Part shown: one piece after another, positions 1-7,907 of the stretch
How the letters are laid out: each line of letters begins with the position of its first letter
How positions within the stretch are numbered: position 1 is the first letter of the stretch
Source: Vibrio sp.
GTDB taxonomy: Bacteria > Pseudomonadota > Gammaproteobacteria > Enterobacterales > Vibrionaceae
Length of the DNA stretch: 21,738 nucleotides
Direction of reading: 5' to 3'
Assembly (NCBI GenBank): GCA_007124475.1
Contig: SLFB01000051.1
Coordinates: forward strand, 1-21,738
Position numbers and translations under genes: made by a program
Notes under the pieces: generated by a model
The model's input: only the letters and a program-made list of their open reading frames with translations
Told to the model about the DNA's origin: nothing
Database searches by the model: none

Positions 1-1186
1 GATATTGAATGGATTGCTGTAGAAATTCAGCCGCAGCAACACTATAGAAATTACGCACCCCAAGTAGACTTTGCATTCTAGTTAAGCCCTGCTCGGTCTG
101 CCCAGCTTGCAATTCACTCCGCGCTAACCAGTATTGCCAGCGAATAGACGCTCTCTCTTCTTCAGGTAACTGATGAACCCAACGGTTAATGCCTTGCCAA
201 TCCATATTGCGTAAGGCTAAGCGGAGGCGAGTTTCAATTAAGTGAGTATTATCACTAGTGGCAATAATAGAATCGCGCCACTCTTGTAGCTCGGGGGAAT
301 CAACGCTCATCATTCGCAGCGCAATGTACTCACCTGTGCGCATTCTGAGCGACGGCGACCAATCCCATTGCTTATCGAGAACAGACCAAATGGCCTGTGC
401 TTGCAATGCGTCAGCGCGAGCGATTTTCTCTAACGCTAACTCCACTTGACGATACAAAAAGACCTGACTACGATTTTGCTCAATAAAGCTTGTTAATCTC
501 TCCGGTCTATCATACAACGCTAACATACGTGTTGCCGTCACATGAGATGGTTTACCTTGTAATAAACTCGCCAAGTAACGCATTAAAGAGCGGTTACGAC
601 TTTCAAAGGCTAATAACATACGCTGCAATATCAGCTCTTCTGTCATCCCCCCTTGCTGACGCCACACCTGAAATAAAGGGTCACAAGCCGATGAAACACT
701 AGTGCCACTTTGCCAAAGTAATTTAGCCCCCTCAAAGGCTTCTTGATAGCGACCCGTTTTCAGTTTAGCGTGATAAAAATGGCAACGGTAGGTTTCTCCA
801 TTTGGCTCACTGGGAGAAAACTGTAACATTTCAGACCATTTACCTTGCCGTGCTAACGCATCAAAGTACGGCGCACTAATCCGATTAGCAAAAGGAAACT
901 CTCGATGGCTATTAATAAAATTACGCACGACGATGGGCGGCTTATTGCCAAGATCAATCAAAAAACTGCGATAATCTAAATAAGGGGTCAATGGATAATT
1001 TGCAATTTGACTGCGCACTTGTTTAAAGCGCTTAACATCTCGATTATCTAACCAGCGCTGAGCTTGCTCATAAATCTCTCGCTGGGCCTCTAAATCTAAC
1101 GCTTTCGCCATAACTGGCAGCGTAATCGTTGACAATATGATACCGCACAATAATGTTGAAACTGTCCATTTAGCTTGTTGTTTCAT
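1..1186 (-). CDS. slt: Soluble lytic murein transglycosylase Slt, N-terminal part (runs off the left edge)
   Basis: My translation of the minus strand from the ATG at 1184-1186 stays open for 395 codons to the window edge, so the 3' end is missing. Slt is a periplasmic enzyme that cleaves the MurNAc-GlcNAc bond of peptidoglycan, leaving 1,6-anhydroMurNAc ends. Residues 1-29 look like a signal peptide (basic start, hydrophobic core, VMA/AKA cleavage region). The rest matches the alpha-superhelical U-domain of E. coli Slt70, for example YFDALARQGKWSEML, CDPLFQVWRQQGG and WQYWLARSELQAG. The catalytic lysozyme-like domain would lie beyond the edge, so activity cannot be judged. AAGGAG stands 9 bases before the start. 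The gene is divergent from ettA, as in E. coli, where trpR follows slt. Confidence 0.9.
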   Translation of the reverse strand, partial: MKQQAKWTVSTLLCGIILSTITLPVMAKALDLEAQREIYEQAQRWLDNRDVKRFKQVRSQIANYPLTPYLDYRSFLIDLGNKPPIVVRNFINSHREFPFANRISAPYFDALARQGKWSEMLQFSPSEPNGETYRCHFYHAKLKTGRYQEAFEGAKLLWQSGTSVSSACDPLFQVWRQQGGMTEELILQRMLLAFESRNRSLMRYLASLLQGKPSHVTATRMLALYDRPERLTSFIEQNRSQVFLYRQVELALEKIARADALQAQAIWSVLDKQWDWSPSLRMRTGEYIALRMMSVDSPELQEWRDSIIATSDNTHLIETRLRLALRNMDWQGINRWVHQLPEEERASIRWQYWLARSELQAGQTEQGLTRMQSLLGVRNFYSVAAAEFLQQSIQY

Positions 1187-1438
1187 CCCAAAACACTCCT
1201 TAATTGCGGCTACTCATCAATGCACTAACACTCATAATCTATTACGCAACTGCTGCGATTAAAAGTAAAGCGATTAAATGTAAACATACCGAGATATCCT
1301 AACCACTTAACGTTACCACTCACATTTCAAGCAACGTATGCCTAAAACCTGCAAAAAGTGGGACGAGATGTAACAAAAACAGCGGCTTTGATATAGAATG
1401 ATAGCTTTGTTCTGTTTCAAAATTAGGAATGATCGGCA
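1187..1438. other. slt-ettA divergent intergenic region
   Basis: This 252-bp stretch must hold the start signals of both slt (minus) and ettA (plus). A weak candidate for ettA is GTAACA (1370-1375), an 18-bp gap and TAGAAT (1394-1399). I found no convincing promoter pair for slt, no repeat and no terminator. Two ACCACTYA octamers occur at 1302-1309 and 1315-1322, but their 13-bp phase does not fit a LytTR-type operator. Confidence 0.4.
1370..1399 (+). promoter_or_regulatory. Candidate ettA promoter
   Basis: GTAACA (4 of 6 to TTGACA) and TAGAAT (5 of 6 to TATAAT) are separated by 18 bp. The -10 box ends about 40 bp before the ettA ATG. It is the best pair I could find here; the -35 match is only moderate. 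Confidence 0.3.
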
Positions 1439-3106
1439 ATGGCTGAATACGTATATACTATGTCTCGGGTGAGCAAAGTAGTGCCACCTAAGCGTCAAAT
1501 TCTGAAAGATATTTCGTTGAGCTTCTTCCCTGGCGCTAAAATCGGTGTACTTGGCCTTAATGGTTCAGGTAAATCAACTTTGTTGCGGATTATGGCTGGG
1601 ATTGATAAAGACTTTGATGGTGAAGCTCGTCCACAACCAGGTTTAAACGTCGGATACCTACCACAGGAGCCGGTATTAGATGAGTCAAAAACCGTACGAG
1701 AAGTGGTAGAAGAAGCAGTTTCTGACGTTGCTCATGCCTTAAAGCGTCTGGATCACGTTTATGCCGCTTATGCAGAGCCCGATGCCGATTTTGATGCACT
1801 TGCCAAGGAGCAAGGTGAATTGGAAGCCTTGATTCAAGCAAAAGATGGCCATAACCTAGAGGCTGCTCTTGAGCGCGCGGCAGATGCTTTACGGTTACCA
1901 GAATGGGATGCAAAAATCGCGACTTTATCTGGTGGTGAGCGTCGCCGAGTGGCAATTTGTCGCTTATTGCTAGAAAAACCGGATATGTTACTGCTTGATG
2001 AGCCAACTAACCACTTAGATGCCGAATCAGTAGCTTGGCTTGAGCACTTCCTAGTCGATTACAGTGGTACTGTGGTCGCTATTACCCACGACCGCTACTT
2101 CCTTGATAATGCGGCAGGCTGGATTTTAGAACTGGACCGTGGTGAAGGTATTCCATGGCAAGGTAACTATACCTCTTGGTTAGAACAAAAAGATGAGCGA
2201 CTAAAGCAAGAGAAAGCTAGCGAAAGTGCGCGTTAAAAAACCATTGAAAAAGAATTAGAATGGGTTCGCCAAAATCCAAAAGGTCGCCAAGCTAAGTCCA
2301 AAGCGCGGATGGCTCGTTTTGAAGAAATGACCACAGGTCAATACCAAAAACGTAATGAAACCAATGAATTGTTCATTCCGCCAGGTGATCGTCTTGGTGA
2401 TAAAGTGCTTGAAGTAAACAACTTAACTAAATCGTTTGGCGATCGAGTACTGATTGATAATCTATCATTCAGCATGCCTAAAGGTGCTATCGTCGGTATT
2501 GTTGGTGCTAACGGCGCGGGTAAATCGACCCTATTTAAAATGCTTAGTGGTGCTGAACAACCTGACTCAGGAACCATAGAGCTAGGTGAAACCGTTAAAC
2601 TAGCGTCAGTAGATCAGTTCCGCGATAGTATGGATGACAAAAAAACGGTCTTCCAAGAGATTTCTGAAGGCGCTGATATTATCAAGATCAATAACTTTGA
2701 AATTCCAGCGCGCGCTTATTGCTCTCGCTTTAACTTTAAAGGTAATGATCAGCAAAAAATCATTGGCGAATTATCAGGTGGTGAGCGTAACCGTGTTCAC
2801 TTAGCTAAGTTACTTAAAGCTGGCGGTAACGTACTACTGCTTGATGAACCGACGAACGATTTAGATGTTGAAACCTTACGTGCACTCGAAGAAGCACTAC
2901 TAGAGTTCCCCGGTTGTGCCATGGTCATCTCCCACGACCGCTGGTTCCTAGACCGTATTGCAACCCATATTCTTGATTATCGTGATGAGGGGCAAGTGAA
3001 TTTCTATGAAGGTAACTATACCGAATACATGGAATGGCTAAAACGCACTCTAGGGCCACAAGCCGCTGAACCACATCGCATTAAATATAAGCGGATCAGT
3101 AAGTAA
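1439..3106 (+). pseudogene. ettA: Energy-dependent translational throttle protein EttA (ABC-F), interrupted by an in-frame stop
   Basis: EttA is a soluble ABC-F ATPase that binds the ribosomal E site and gates the first peptide bond according to ATP/ADP state. The frame from ATG 1439 (AGGA ends 10 bases upstream) to the stop at 3104-3106 spans 555 codons, the E. coli length, and stays in one frame. Codon 266 (2234-2236) is TAA. ABC1 has Walker A GLNGSGKST (39-47), LSGGE and catalytic Glu188; ABC2 has GANGAGKST (356-364), LSGGE and Glu470, the same numbers as in E. coli. The stop lies in the linker (PtIM region) that contacts P-site tRNA, so normal termination gives a 265-residue ABC1 piece. 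The next in-frame ATG is codon 291 (2309), without a Shine-Dalgarno sequence. Everything else is well conserved, which suggests a recent mutation, perhaps CAA to TAA, or a sequencing error. A functional two-piece protein is possible but unsupported. Confidence 0.85.
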
Positions 3107-3111
3107 CATCA

Positions 3112-3132
3112 TATCGCCAAACAACTTGAAGT
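3112..3132. repeat. Probable remnant of an ERIC left end
   Basis: The 21 bases starting TATCGCCAAACAACTTG match the left end of the ERIC at 11459 (TATCCCCAAACAACTTG) at 19 of 21 positions. The match stops there, and the ettA terminator follows. It starts 5 bp after the ettA stop codon. It may be a decayed ERIC end, but it is short enough that chance cannot be excluded. Confidence 0.4.
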
Positions 3133-3153
3133 AAAAAGCGATACAAAACTTAT

Positions 3154-3179
3154 AAAGCTACCTTACGGTAGCTTTTTTT
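3154..3179 (+). terminator. Rho-independent terminator after ettA
   Basis: AAAGCTACC (3154-3162), loop TTAC and GGTAGCTTT (3167-3175) form a perfect 9-bp stem followed by more T residues up to 3179. It lies 47 bp after the ettA stop codon and before the PilZ gene, which therefore probably has its own promoter. Confidence 0.9.
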
Positions 3180-3212
3180 ATGAACAGAAAAAGTCGATTT
3201 CGTGCACTAAAT

Positions 3213-3243
3213 TTGATTTATGCCGGATTAGCTCTGCTATGCT
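3213..3243 (+). promoter_or_regulatory. Candidate promoter of the PilZ gene
   Basis: TTGATT (3213-3218) and TATGCT (3238-3243) are 19 bp apart, with TG one base before the -10 box (extended -10). The start codon follows 32 bp downstream. The spacing is long, so the call is tentative. Confidence 0.3.
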
Positions 3244-3275
3244 TAATCAGTACTCACTAGACTGTTGTAGGACTT

Positions 3276-3641
3276 ATGCGCGAACGTCGACAATTTTCAC
3301 GAATACTGTATCAAGCACCAGCAACCCTGTACCAAGGAAAGCTCGAACTGGCGACTTGTATCCACGATTTATCTTTACGAGGCTTACTACTTTGGTCAGA
3401 AGAAGCCCCCCAATTAGCAGCCGCTCAACCGGTTGAAATCGCATTTACACTGCCAGACAGTGATATTACCATTCGCTTAACTGGTGAATTAGTCAAACAA
3501 AACGAGCGTATTTTGCATATCAAAATGCTCTATATTGACTTAGACAGTATTGCTCATTTAAAGCGCTTGGTAGAACTTAATATTGGTGATGATCAAATGT
3601 TACATCGCGATCTAGAACATTTAATCACCAGCACCCCGTAA
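3276..3641 (+). CDS. Stand-alone PilZ-domain protein (putative c-di-GMP receptor)
   Basis: The protein has 121 residues and consists of a single PilZ domain. Such domains bind cyclic di-GMP and alter motility, biofilm or secretion partners. Both binding motifs are visible: an arginine pair RxxxR at Arg5 and Arg9 (RRQFSR), and D/NxSxxG at 31-36 (DLSLRG). There is no signal peptide or membrane segment, so it is cytoplasmic. GTAGGA stands close before the ATG. It is separated from ettA by a terminator and ends 4 bp from the end of convergent tyrA, with no terminator between them. V. cholerae has a PilZ gene at this position which I recall as plzA (VC0697), but I have not verified this, and no target can be named from sequence. 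Confidence 0.8.
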   Translation: MRERRQFSRILYQAPATLYQGKLELATCIHDLSLRGLLLWSEEAPQLAAAQPVEIAFTLPDSDITIRLTGELVKQNERILHIKMLYIDLDSIAHLKRLVELNIGDDQMLHRDLEHLITSTP

Positions 3642-3645
3642 ATTC

Positions 3646-4770
3646 TCAACGCTGCCATGCATCACTCGCGTGTTTAAGTAAGTGTTGACTCTCTTGCATA
3701 AACTGCTGAGAGTAATCACCAAACCAATCGCTGACTTGATTAAACTGATTCACAAACTGTGTCTTATCGCCCTGTTTCAGCATATCCACCCCTTGGGCCA
3801 CTTGCTGCTGAAAACGACTAATCATGTCAAGGTTTTCTGGTGACGATAAAATAATATCTGCATATAAATTAGGATCTTGAGCAAACAAACGCCCTACCAT
3901 AGCCAGTTCGAGACGGTAAATAGGTGAGCTCAATGTTAACAATTGCCCCAGATCTGGATCCACCTCGCTTAAATGCCAACCATACACAAAAGAAGTGAAA
4001 TGACGTAGAGCTTGAATAAGGGTCATCCCCTGATCGTGCCGCTTCGCATCAATAGCACACAAACTCGCGCCCCAAATAGCAAATTGATCTAAAAGCCATT
4101 GGTATTGCTCAATCTCTCGACCATGACAATGGACAATAACTTGCTTAGCAAAACTAGGAACATCTGGGCCAAACATGGGATGAAGTCCAACCACGGGGCC
4201 GGAGTGCACCTCAAGCATCGCGGCTAATGGCTGTGATTTAATCGATGTGAGATCGCATAAAATACAATCATCAGGTAGCTGTGGTAACTTTTTAATCACC
4301 TCAACCGTTTGCTCGATAGGTACCGTTACCACCACTAAACCAGCATCATGTAACATTTGCTGCGCATTTGGCCAATCTTGACTGCCAAGAATCTTGACTT
4401 GATAACCGGATAATTCGAACATTCTTGCAAATAAGCGTCCCAACTGACCATAGCCACCGATGATCACCACGGAACGTAAATCGGGTTTTAAACATTTAAA
4501 ACCAGAATCCTTTTCACTGGCATAAGATTCACGCATGGTACGTCGCAATATATCTTCAATTAATTGGGCAGGGACACCTTGGCTTTGTGCTTCAGCACGA
4601 CGCGAGGCTAGCATACTGGCCTCTCTCTCAGGCACATAAATGGGCAAACCGTATCGACTTTTTACTTCTCCCACTTGCTCAACTAATGTTAAACGATGAG
4701 CCAATAAAGCGATCATCTGCTTATCAAGTTCATCGATTTGCTCACGCAATGTATTTAATTCTTCAGCCAT
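3646..4770 (-). CDS. tyrA: Bifunctional chorismate mutase / prephenate dehydrogenase (T-protein)
   Basis: TyrA converts chorismate to prephenate and then, with NAD+, to 4-hydroxyphenylpyruvate, the tyrosine precursor. The N-terminal AroQ-type mutase domain covers about residues 1-90 (LNTLREQIDELDKQMIALL). The dehydrogenase begins with a nucleotide-binding GGYGQLG at 105-111 and has GLHPMFGPD, with His197 at the same number as the catalytic histidine of E. coli TyrA. The length of 374 is usual for the fused enzyme. AAGGA precedes the ATG, and the start is 9 bp after the aroF stop, so the two genes form an operon, as in E. coli. It converges on the PilZ gene with a 4-bp gap. Confidence 0.97.
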   Translation of the reverse strand: MAEELNTLREQIDELDKQMIALLAHRLTLVEQVGEVKSRYGLPIYVPEREASMLASRRAEAQSQGVPAQLIEDILRRTMRESYASEKDSGFKCLKPDLRSVVIIGGYGQLGRLFARMFELSGYQVKILGSQDWPNAQQMLHDAGLVVVTVPIEQTVEVIKKLPQLPDDCILCDLTSIKSQPLAAMLEVHSGPVVGLHPMFGPDVPSFAKQVIVHCHGREIEQYQWLLDQFAIWGASLCAIDAKRHDQGMTLIQALRHFTSFVYGWHLSEVDPDLGQLLTLSSPIYRLELAMVGRLFAQDPNLYADIILSSPENLDMISRFQQQVAQGVDMLKQGDKTQFVNQFNQVSDWFGDYSQQFMQESQHLLKHASDAWQR

Positions 4771-4779
4771 GATTGATCC

Positions 4780-5856
4780 TTACTTTTGCTGGCAGCGATC
4801 CGTTAAAAAAGGCACCAGAGCTTGATGGGTATGACGTAATAACTGCTCTGTGGTTTGCCAATCAATACATGCATCTGTAATTGAGACACCATAGGCCATT
4901 TGCTCTTTTGCTAAATCTGCCGATTGATTACCTTCATTTAAATGGCTTTCAATCATTAAACCAATAATAGAACGGTTACCCTCACGGATTTGATGGATAA
5001 CATCTTCGGCAACCAATGGCTGACGTCGGTAATCTTTACGTGAGTTAGCATGACTGCAGTCAACCATAAGCGCGGCATCTAACCCAACGCTGGCAAGTTG
5101 CTGCTCACATTCTGCAACCGACACAGAATCGTAGTTGGTTTGCTTACCACCACGTAAAATCACATGCCCATTTATATTACCTTGCGTGGTTAATAATGCC
5201 ACTTGCCCATGGTGATTGATCCCCATAAAACGGTGACTGGATGAAGCAGCTTGCATCGCATTGATGGCTGTCGATAAGCTACCATCGGTGCCATTCTTAA
5301 AACCGATTGGCATTGATAGACCACTGGCCATTTCACGGTGTGTCTGTGATTCAGTGGTACGCGCCCCAATCGCTGCCCAGCTAAAAGTATCGGCCAGATA
5401 TTGAGGACTGATAGGGTCAAGGGCTTCAGTAGCAAGCGGTATACCCATTTCCGCTAAATCAACCAACAGCTGACGTCCCATATGTAAGCCGTGTTCTATA
5501 TCAAATGAACCATCCAGATGTGGGTCATTGATCAGCCCTTTCCAACCAACCGTGGTACGTGGTTTTTCAAAATAGACACGCATAACGATGTACAGTTGAT
5601 CACTCAACTCAGCTGCCAAAGCCTGCAAGCGTTTAGCGTACGCTTTTGCTGCTTCAATATCATGAATAGAACAAGGGCCACAAACGATTAATAAACGATG
5701 ATCTCGTTTATGTATGATATCTGCAATCGTTTGCCTAGCTTGGCGAATGGATAACCGTGCTTTATCACTCAAAGGCAATTTTGCTTTTAGCGCATCTGGA
5801 GTAATCAGCACTTGTTCATCAACAATATTAATATTACTTAAATCACTTTTTTTCAT
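4780..5856 (-). CDS. aroF: DAHP synthase (3-deoxy-7-phosphoheptulonate synthase), tyrosine-type
   Basis: This enzyme condenses phosphoenolpyruvate and erythrose 4-phosphate, the first step of the shikimate pathway. I place the start at ATG 5854-5856 (MKKSDLSNINIVDEQ), giving 358 residues. The frame is open 29 codons further up, but that part is encoded by an ERIC repeat and its flank and does not resemble the family. The family blocks LIVCGPCSIHD (metal ligand Cys62), RVYFEKPRTTVGWKG and GARTTESQTHREMASG are all present. The N-terminus resembles E. coli AroF rather than AroG or AroH. Asn8, which I recall as needed for tyrosine feedback inhibition in AroF, is kept. Pairing with tyrA and the upstream TyrR-like boxes support the tyrosine-regulated isozyme. 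Confidence 0.95.
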   Translation of the reverse strand: MKKSDLSNINIVDEQVLITPDALKAKLPLSDKARLSIRQARQTIADIIHKRDHRLLIVCGPCSIHDIEAAKAYAKRLQALAAELSDQLYIVMRVYFEKPRTTVGWKGLINDPHLDGSFDIEHGLHMGRQLLVDLAEMGIPLATEALDPISPQYLADTFSWAAIGARTTESQTHREMASGLSMPIGFKNGTDGSLSTAINAMQAASSSHRFMGINHHGQVALLTTQGNINGHVILRGGKQTNYDSVSVAECEQQLASVGLDAALMVDCSHANSRKDYRRQPLVAEDVIHQIREGNRSIIGLMIESHLNEGNQSADLAKEQMAYGVSITDACIDWQTTEQLLRHTHQALVPFLTDRCQQK

Positions 5857-5884
5857 CGCCACACCCGTAAAGATAAGATTACAA

Positions 5885-6012
5885 TACACCCAAACAACTT
5901 GGAGTTGCAGATAGGCGGCAAGTGAGTGAGTCCCCATGAGCATAGGTAAACTATGTGATTGGGGTGAACGAACTTAGCCAACACCGCTGCAGCTTCAAGT
6001 AGGAAGGGTATA
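5885..6012. repeat. ERIC element (copy 1), 128 bp
   Basis: The element runs from TACACCC to GGGTATA and contains the ERIC core: GGCGGCAAGTGAGTGA, then CCCCATGAGCAT...CTATGTGATTGGGG, which folds as a central hairpin, then GAACGAAC...AGCCAAC and GCTTCAAGTA. It agrees with the enterobacterial ERIC consensus as I remember it. It lies between the aroF start and its probable promoter, so it is likely transcribed as part of the aroF leader. Confidence 0.88.
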
Positions 6013-6046
6013 AGATAAAAACACTGACCAAAAACTAATAAAACAC

Positions 6047-6074
6047 AAAATAACAGGCTTAAAAAACATTGCAA
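6047..6074 (-). promoter_or_regulatory. Candidate aroF-tyrA promoter
   Basis: On the minus strand, TTGCAA (6069-6074) and TATTTT (6047-6052) are 16 bp apart, each matching 4 of 6 consensus bases. The -35 box abuts the weak TyrR-like box, a sensible arrangement for repression. Transcription from here would give a leader of about 180 nt that includes the ERIC element. Confidence 0.4.
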
Positions 6075-6075
6075 G

Positions 6076-6093
6076 TGTAAATTAATAAAAACA
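6076..6093. promoter_or_regulatory. TyrR box, weak
   Basis: TGTAAA N6 AAAACA has a perfect left half and a poor right half relative to TGTAAA-N6-TTTACA, but keeps the required G-N14-C. Its centre is 23 bp from the strong box beside it, matching the paired strong/weak layout known for TyrR-regulated promoters. Confidence 0.5.
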
Positions 6094-6098
6094 ATTGA

Positions 6099-6116
6099 TG
6101 TAAAAATAAAATTACA
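6099..6116. promoter_or_regulatory. TyrR box, strong
   Basis: TGTAAA N6 ATTACA differs at one position from the TyrR consensus TGTAAA-N6-TTTACA. It lies upstream of the candidate aroF promoter. In E. coli the aroF-tyrA operon is repressed by TyrR with tyrosine, so the site fits its neighbour. Confidence 0.65.
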
Positions 6117-6225
6117 CCAAGCACCCCAACCTAACTGGGAGCTAATTTAATCATAGCCGTATTTTATTTATCTTAACTTGCTTAAAATAGCCGCCTTGGC
6201 TTTATCTGACTCAACTTAGGTCTAC

Positions 6226-7905
6226 ATGGAACTTATCCTCTCGCTACTGCAGCAAATGTGTGTGTATTTAGTGTTGGCTTATATGCTAAGTAAAACCCCA
6301 CTTTGCTTACCTTTACTCACTATCTCTAGCCATTTCAGCCATAAACTCACCGTTTATGTCGTATTTTCACTGTTTTGTATTTTAGGTACTTATTTTGGTC
6401 TGCATATTGATGACGCGATTGCCAATACACGAGCTATTGGCGCTGTCATGGGCGGCTTGTTTGGTGGGCCTTTGGTTGGCTTTGCAGTTGGTTTGACCGG
6501 TGGCCTGCACCGCTATTCTTTGGGCGGCTTTACCGATCTTGCTTGCGCTGTATCCACCACGGCTGAAGGATTAATTGGCGGCCTATTTCATGCCTATTTA
6601 CTCAAACAAGGTAAAAGGCATCTACTGTTTAGCCCAAGCATTGTCTTTATCATTACTTTAATGGCAGAAATCGTTCAAATGTTGTTGATCTTGCTAATTG
6701 CTAAACCTTTTAGTGAGGCTTATCACTTAGTGTCGGCGATTGCCGCTCCTATGATTATCGCTAACTCTGTAGGCGCGGCTTTATTTATGAGTATTTTACA
6801 AGACAGAAAAACCATTTTTGATGAATACTCAGCGACCTTTTCCCGTCGAGCATTAAATATTGCTGAACGATCTGTTGGCATATTAGCCTCGGGGTTCACT
6901 GATGAAAATGCGCATAAAATTGCCCAAATTGTCTATGAGCAAACTAATGTAGGAGCGGTTTCTATTACCGATCGTGAGAAAATTCTCGCTTTTGTCGGTA
7001 TCGGGGATGATCATCATCTTCCTAATACCGCCATTTCGTCTCCCAGCACCTTAGATGCCATCGCACGTAATGCGATCATTTATCTCGATGGAAAAGAGCA
7101 CCCTTATCAGTGTTCGTTATCAGCAAGTTGTAAATTGGGCTCAGCGTTAATTATTCCACTGCGTGCTGGAGATAGAGTTATAGGAACTATCAAATTATAC
7201 GAGCCAAAGCGTAAATTATTTTCCACCATCAATGTCTCCATGGGTCAAGGTATTGCCCAGTTACTCTCAAGTCAAATTCTGTACGGTGAATATCAAGCTA
7301 AACAAATCCTCCTTTCACGAGCAGAAATCAAATTACTGCAAGCGCAAATTAACCCACATTTTCTCTTCAATGCACTGAATACGATTAGTGCGGTGATCCG
7401 TAGAGATCCAGCTAAAGCTCGCCAACTCATTCAACATCTTTCCCAGTTTTTCCGCAGTAACCTAAAACAAAATGTCGAAACGGTGACCCTGCAAGAGGAG
7501 CTTGCTCATGTTAATGCTTACTTAACCATTGAAAAAGCTCGTTTTAGTGATCGGTTAGAAATTGACATTGATATTAACGAGTCATTATTACCCCGTAGAC
7601 TCCCTAGCTTTACGTTACAACCGTTAGTGGAAAATGCTATAAAACATGGCATATCGAACCTGCTTGAGGGAGGAAGAATACGTATTTACTCTCAAGCCGA
7701 GCCTAGTGGACAAAGGATAGTTGTTGAGGATAATGCGGGCAGTTATCAAGCACCACAACACGATCATGATGGTTTAGGTATGCAGATAGTCAATAAACGT
7801 TTAATTCATAAATTTGGTACCGCGGCAAGCCTGAGCATTGAGGTCACAGCCCATCGTTTAACCCGAATGAGCTTTATCATTCCACATCAAACTAAGGTAG
7901 CTTAA
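6226..7905 (+). CDS. btsS: LytS-type sensor histidine kinase BtsS (pyruvate sensing)
   Basis: The 559-residue inner-membrane kinase is close in length and layout to E. coli BtsS (YehU), which binds extracellular pyruvate with high affinity. Residues 1 to about 190 form the 5TM-Lyt membrane domain, including the glycine-rich GAVMGGLFGGPLVGFAVG. A GAF-like region follows (about 215-345). The His_kinase block QINPHFLFNALNT carries the phospho-accepting His378; the ATP-binding part has NAIKHG from Asn470 and GLGMQIV from Gly516. It is followed after 2 bp by btsR, so the two are co-transcribed. AGG stands 8 bases before the ATG. The family also includes pyruvate sensor YpdA and LytS; assignment to BtsS rests on sequence resemblance and the nearby cstA. 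Confidence 0.85.
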   Translation: MELILSLLQQMCVYLVLAYMLSKTPLCLPLLTISSHFSHKLTVYVVFSLFCILGTYFGLHIDDAIANTRAIGAVMGGLFGGPLVGFAVGLTGGLHRYSLGGFTDLACAVSTTAEGLIGGLFHAYLLKQGKRHLLFSPSIVFIITLMAEIVQMLLILLIAKPFSEAYHLVSAIAAPMIIANSVGAALFMSILQDRKTIFDEYSATFSRRALNIAERSVGILASGFTDENAHKIAQIVYEQTNVGAVSITDREKILAFVGIGDDHHLPNTAISSPSTLDAIARNAIIYLDGKEHPYQCSLSASCKLGSALIIPLRAGDRVIGTIKLYEPKRKLFSTINVSMGQGIAQLLSSQILYGEYQAKQILLSRAEIKLLQAQINPHFLFNALNTISAVIRRDPAKARQLIQHLSQFFRSNLKQNVETVTLQEELAHVNAYLTIEKARFSDRLEIDIDINESLLPRRLPSFTLQPLVENAIKHGISNLLEGGRIRIYSQAEPSGQRIVVEDNAGSYQAPQHDHDGLGMQIVNKRLIHKFGTAASLSIEVTAHRLTRMSFIIPHQTKVA

Positions 7906-7907
7906 TC

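Noticed and set aside
1302..1322. Two ACCACTYA octamers between slt and ettA resembling BtsR sites
   Set aside because: They are 13 bp apart start to start, not near 20-21 bp as LytTR dimers need, and neither neighbour is a known BtsR target.
1590..2006. Minus-strand open frame of 138 codons opposite ettA
   Set aside because: It lies wholly within the ABC1 coding region, has no ribosome site or family resemblance, and ettA is unmistakable.
2230..2240. Programmed frameshift at the A-run after the ettA stop
   Set aside because: Coding resumes in the same frame after the TAA, so shifting by one base would leave the EttA frame; only readthrough or a corrected base restores it.
5857..5943. 29-codon N-terminal extension of AroF
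   Set aside because: It is translated from an ERIC repeat and its flank and does not resemble DAHP synthase N-termini, which begin at the MKKSDL start.
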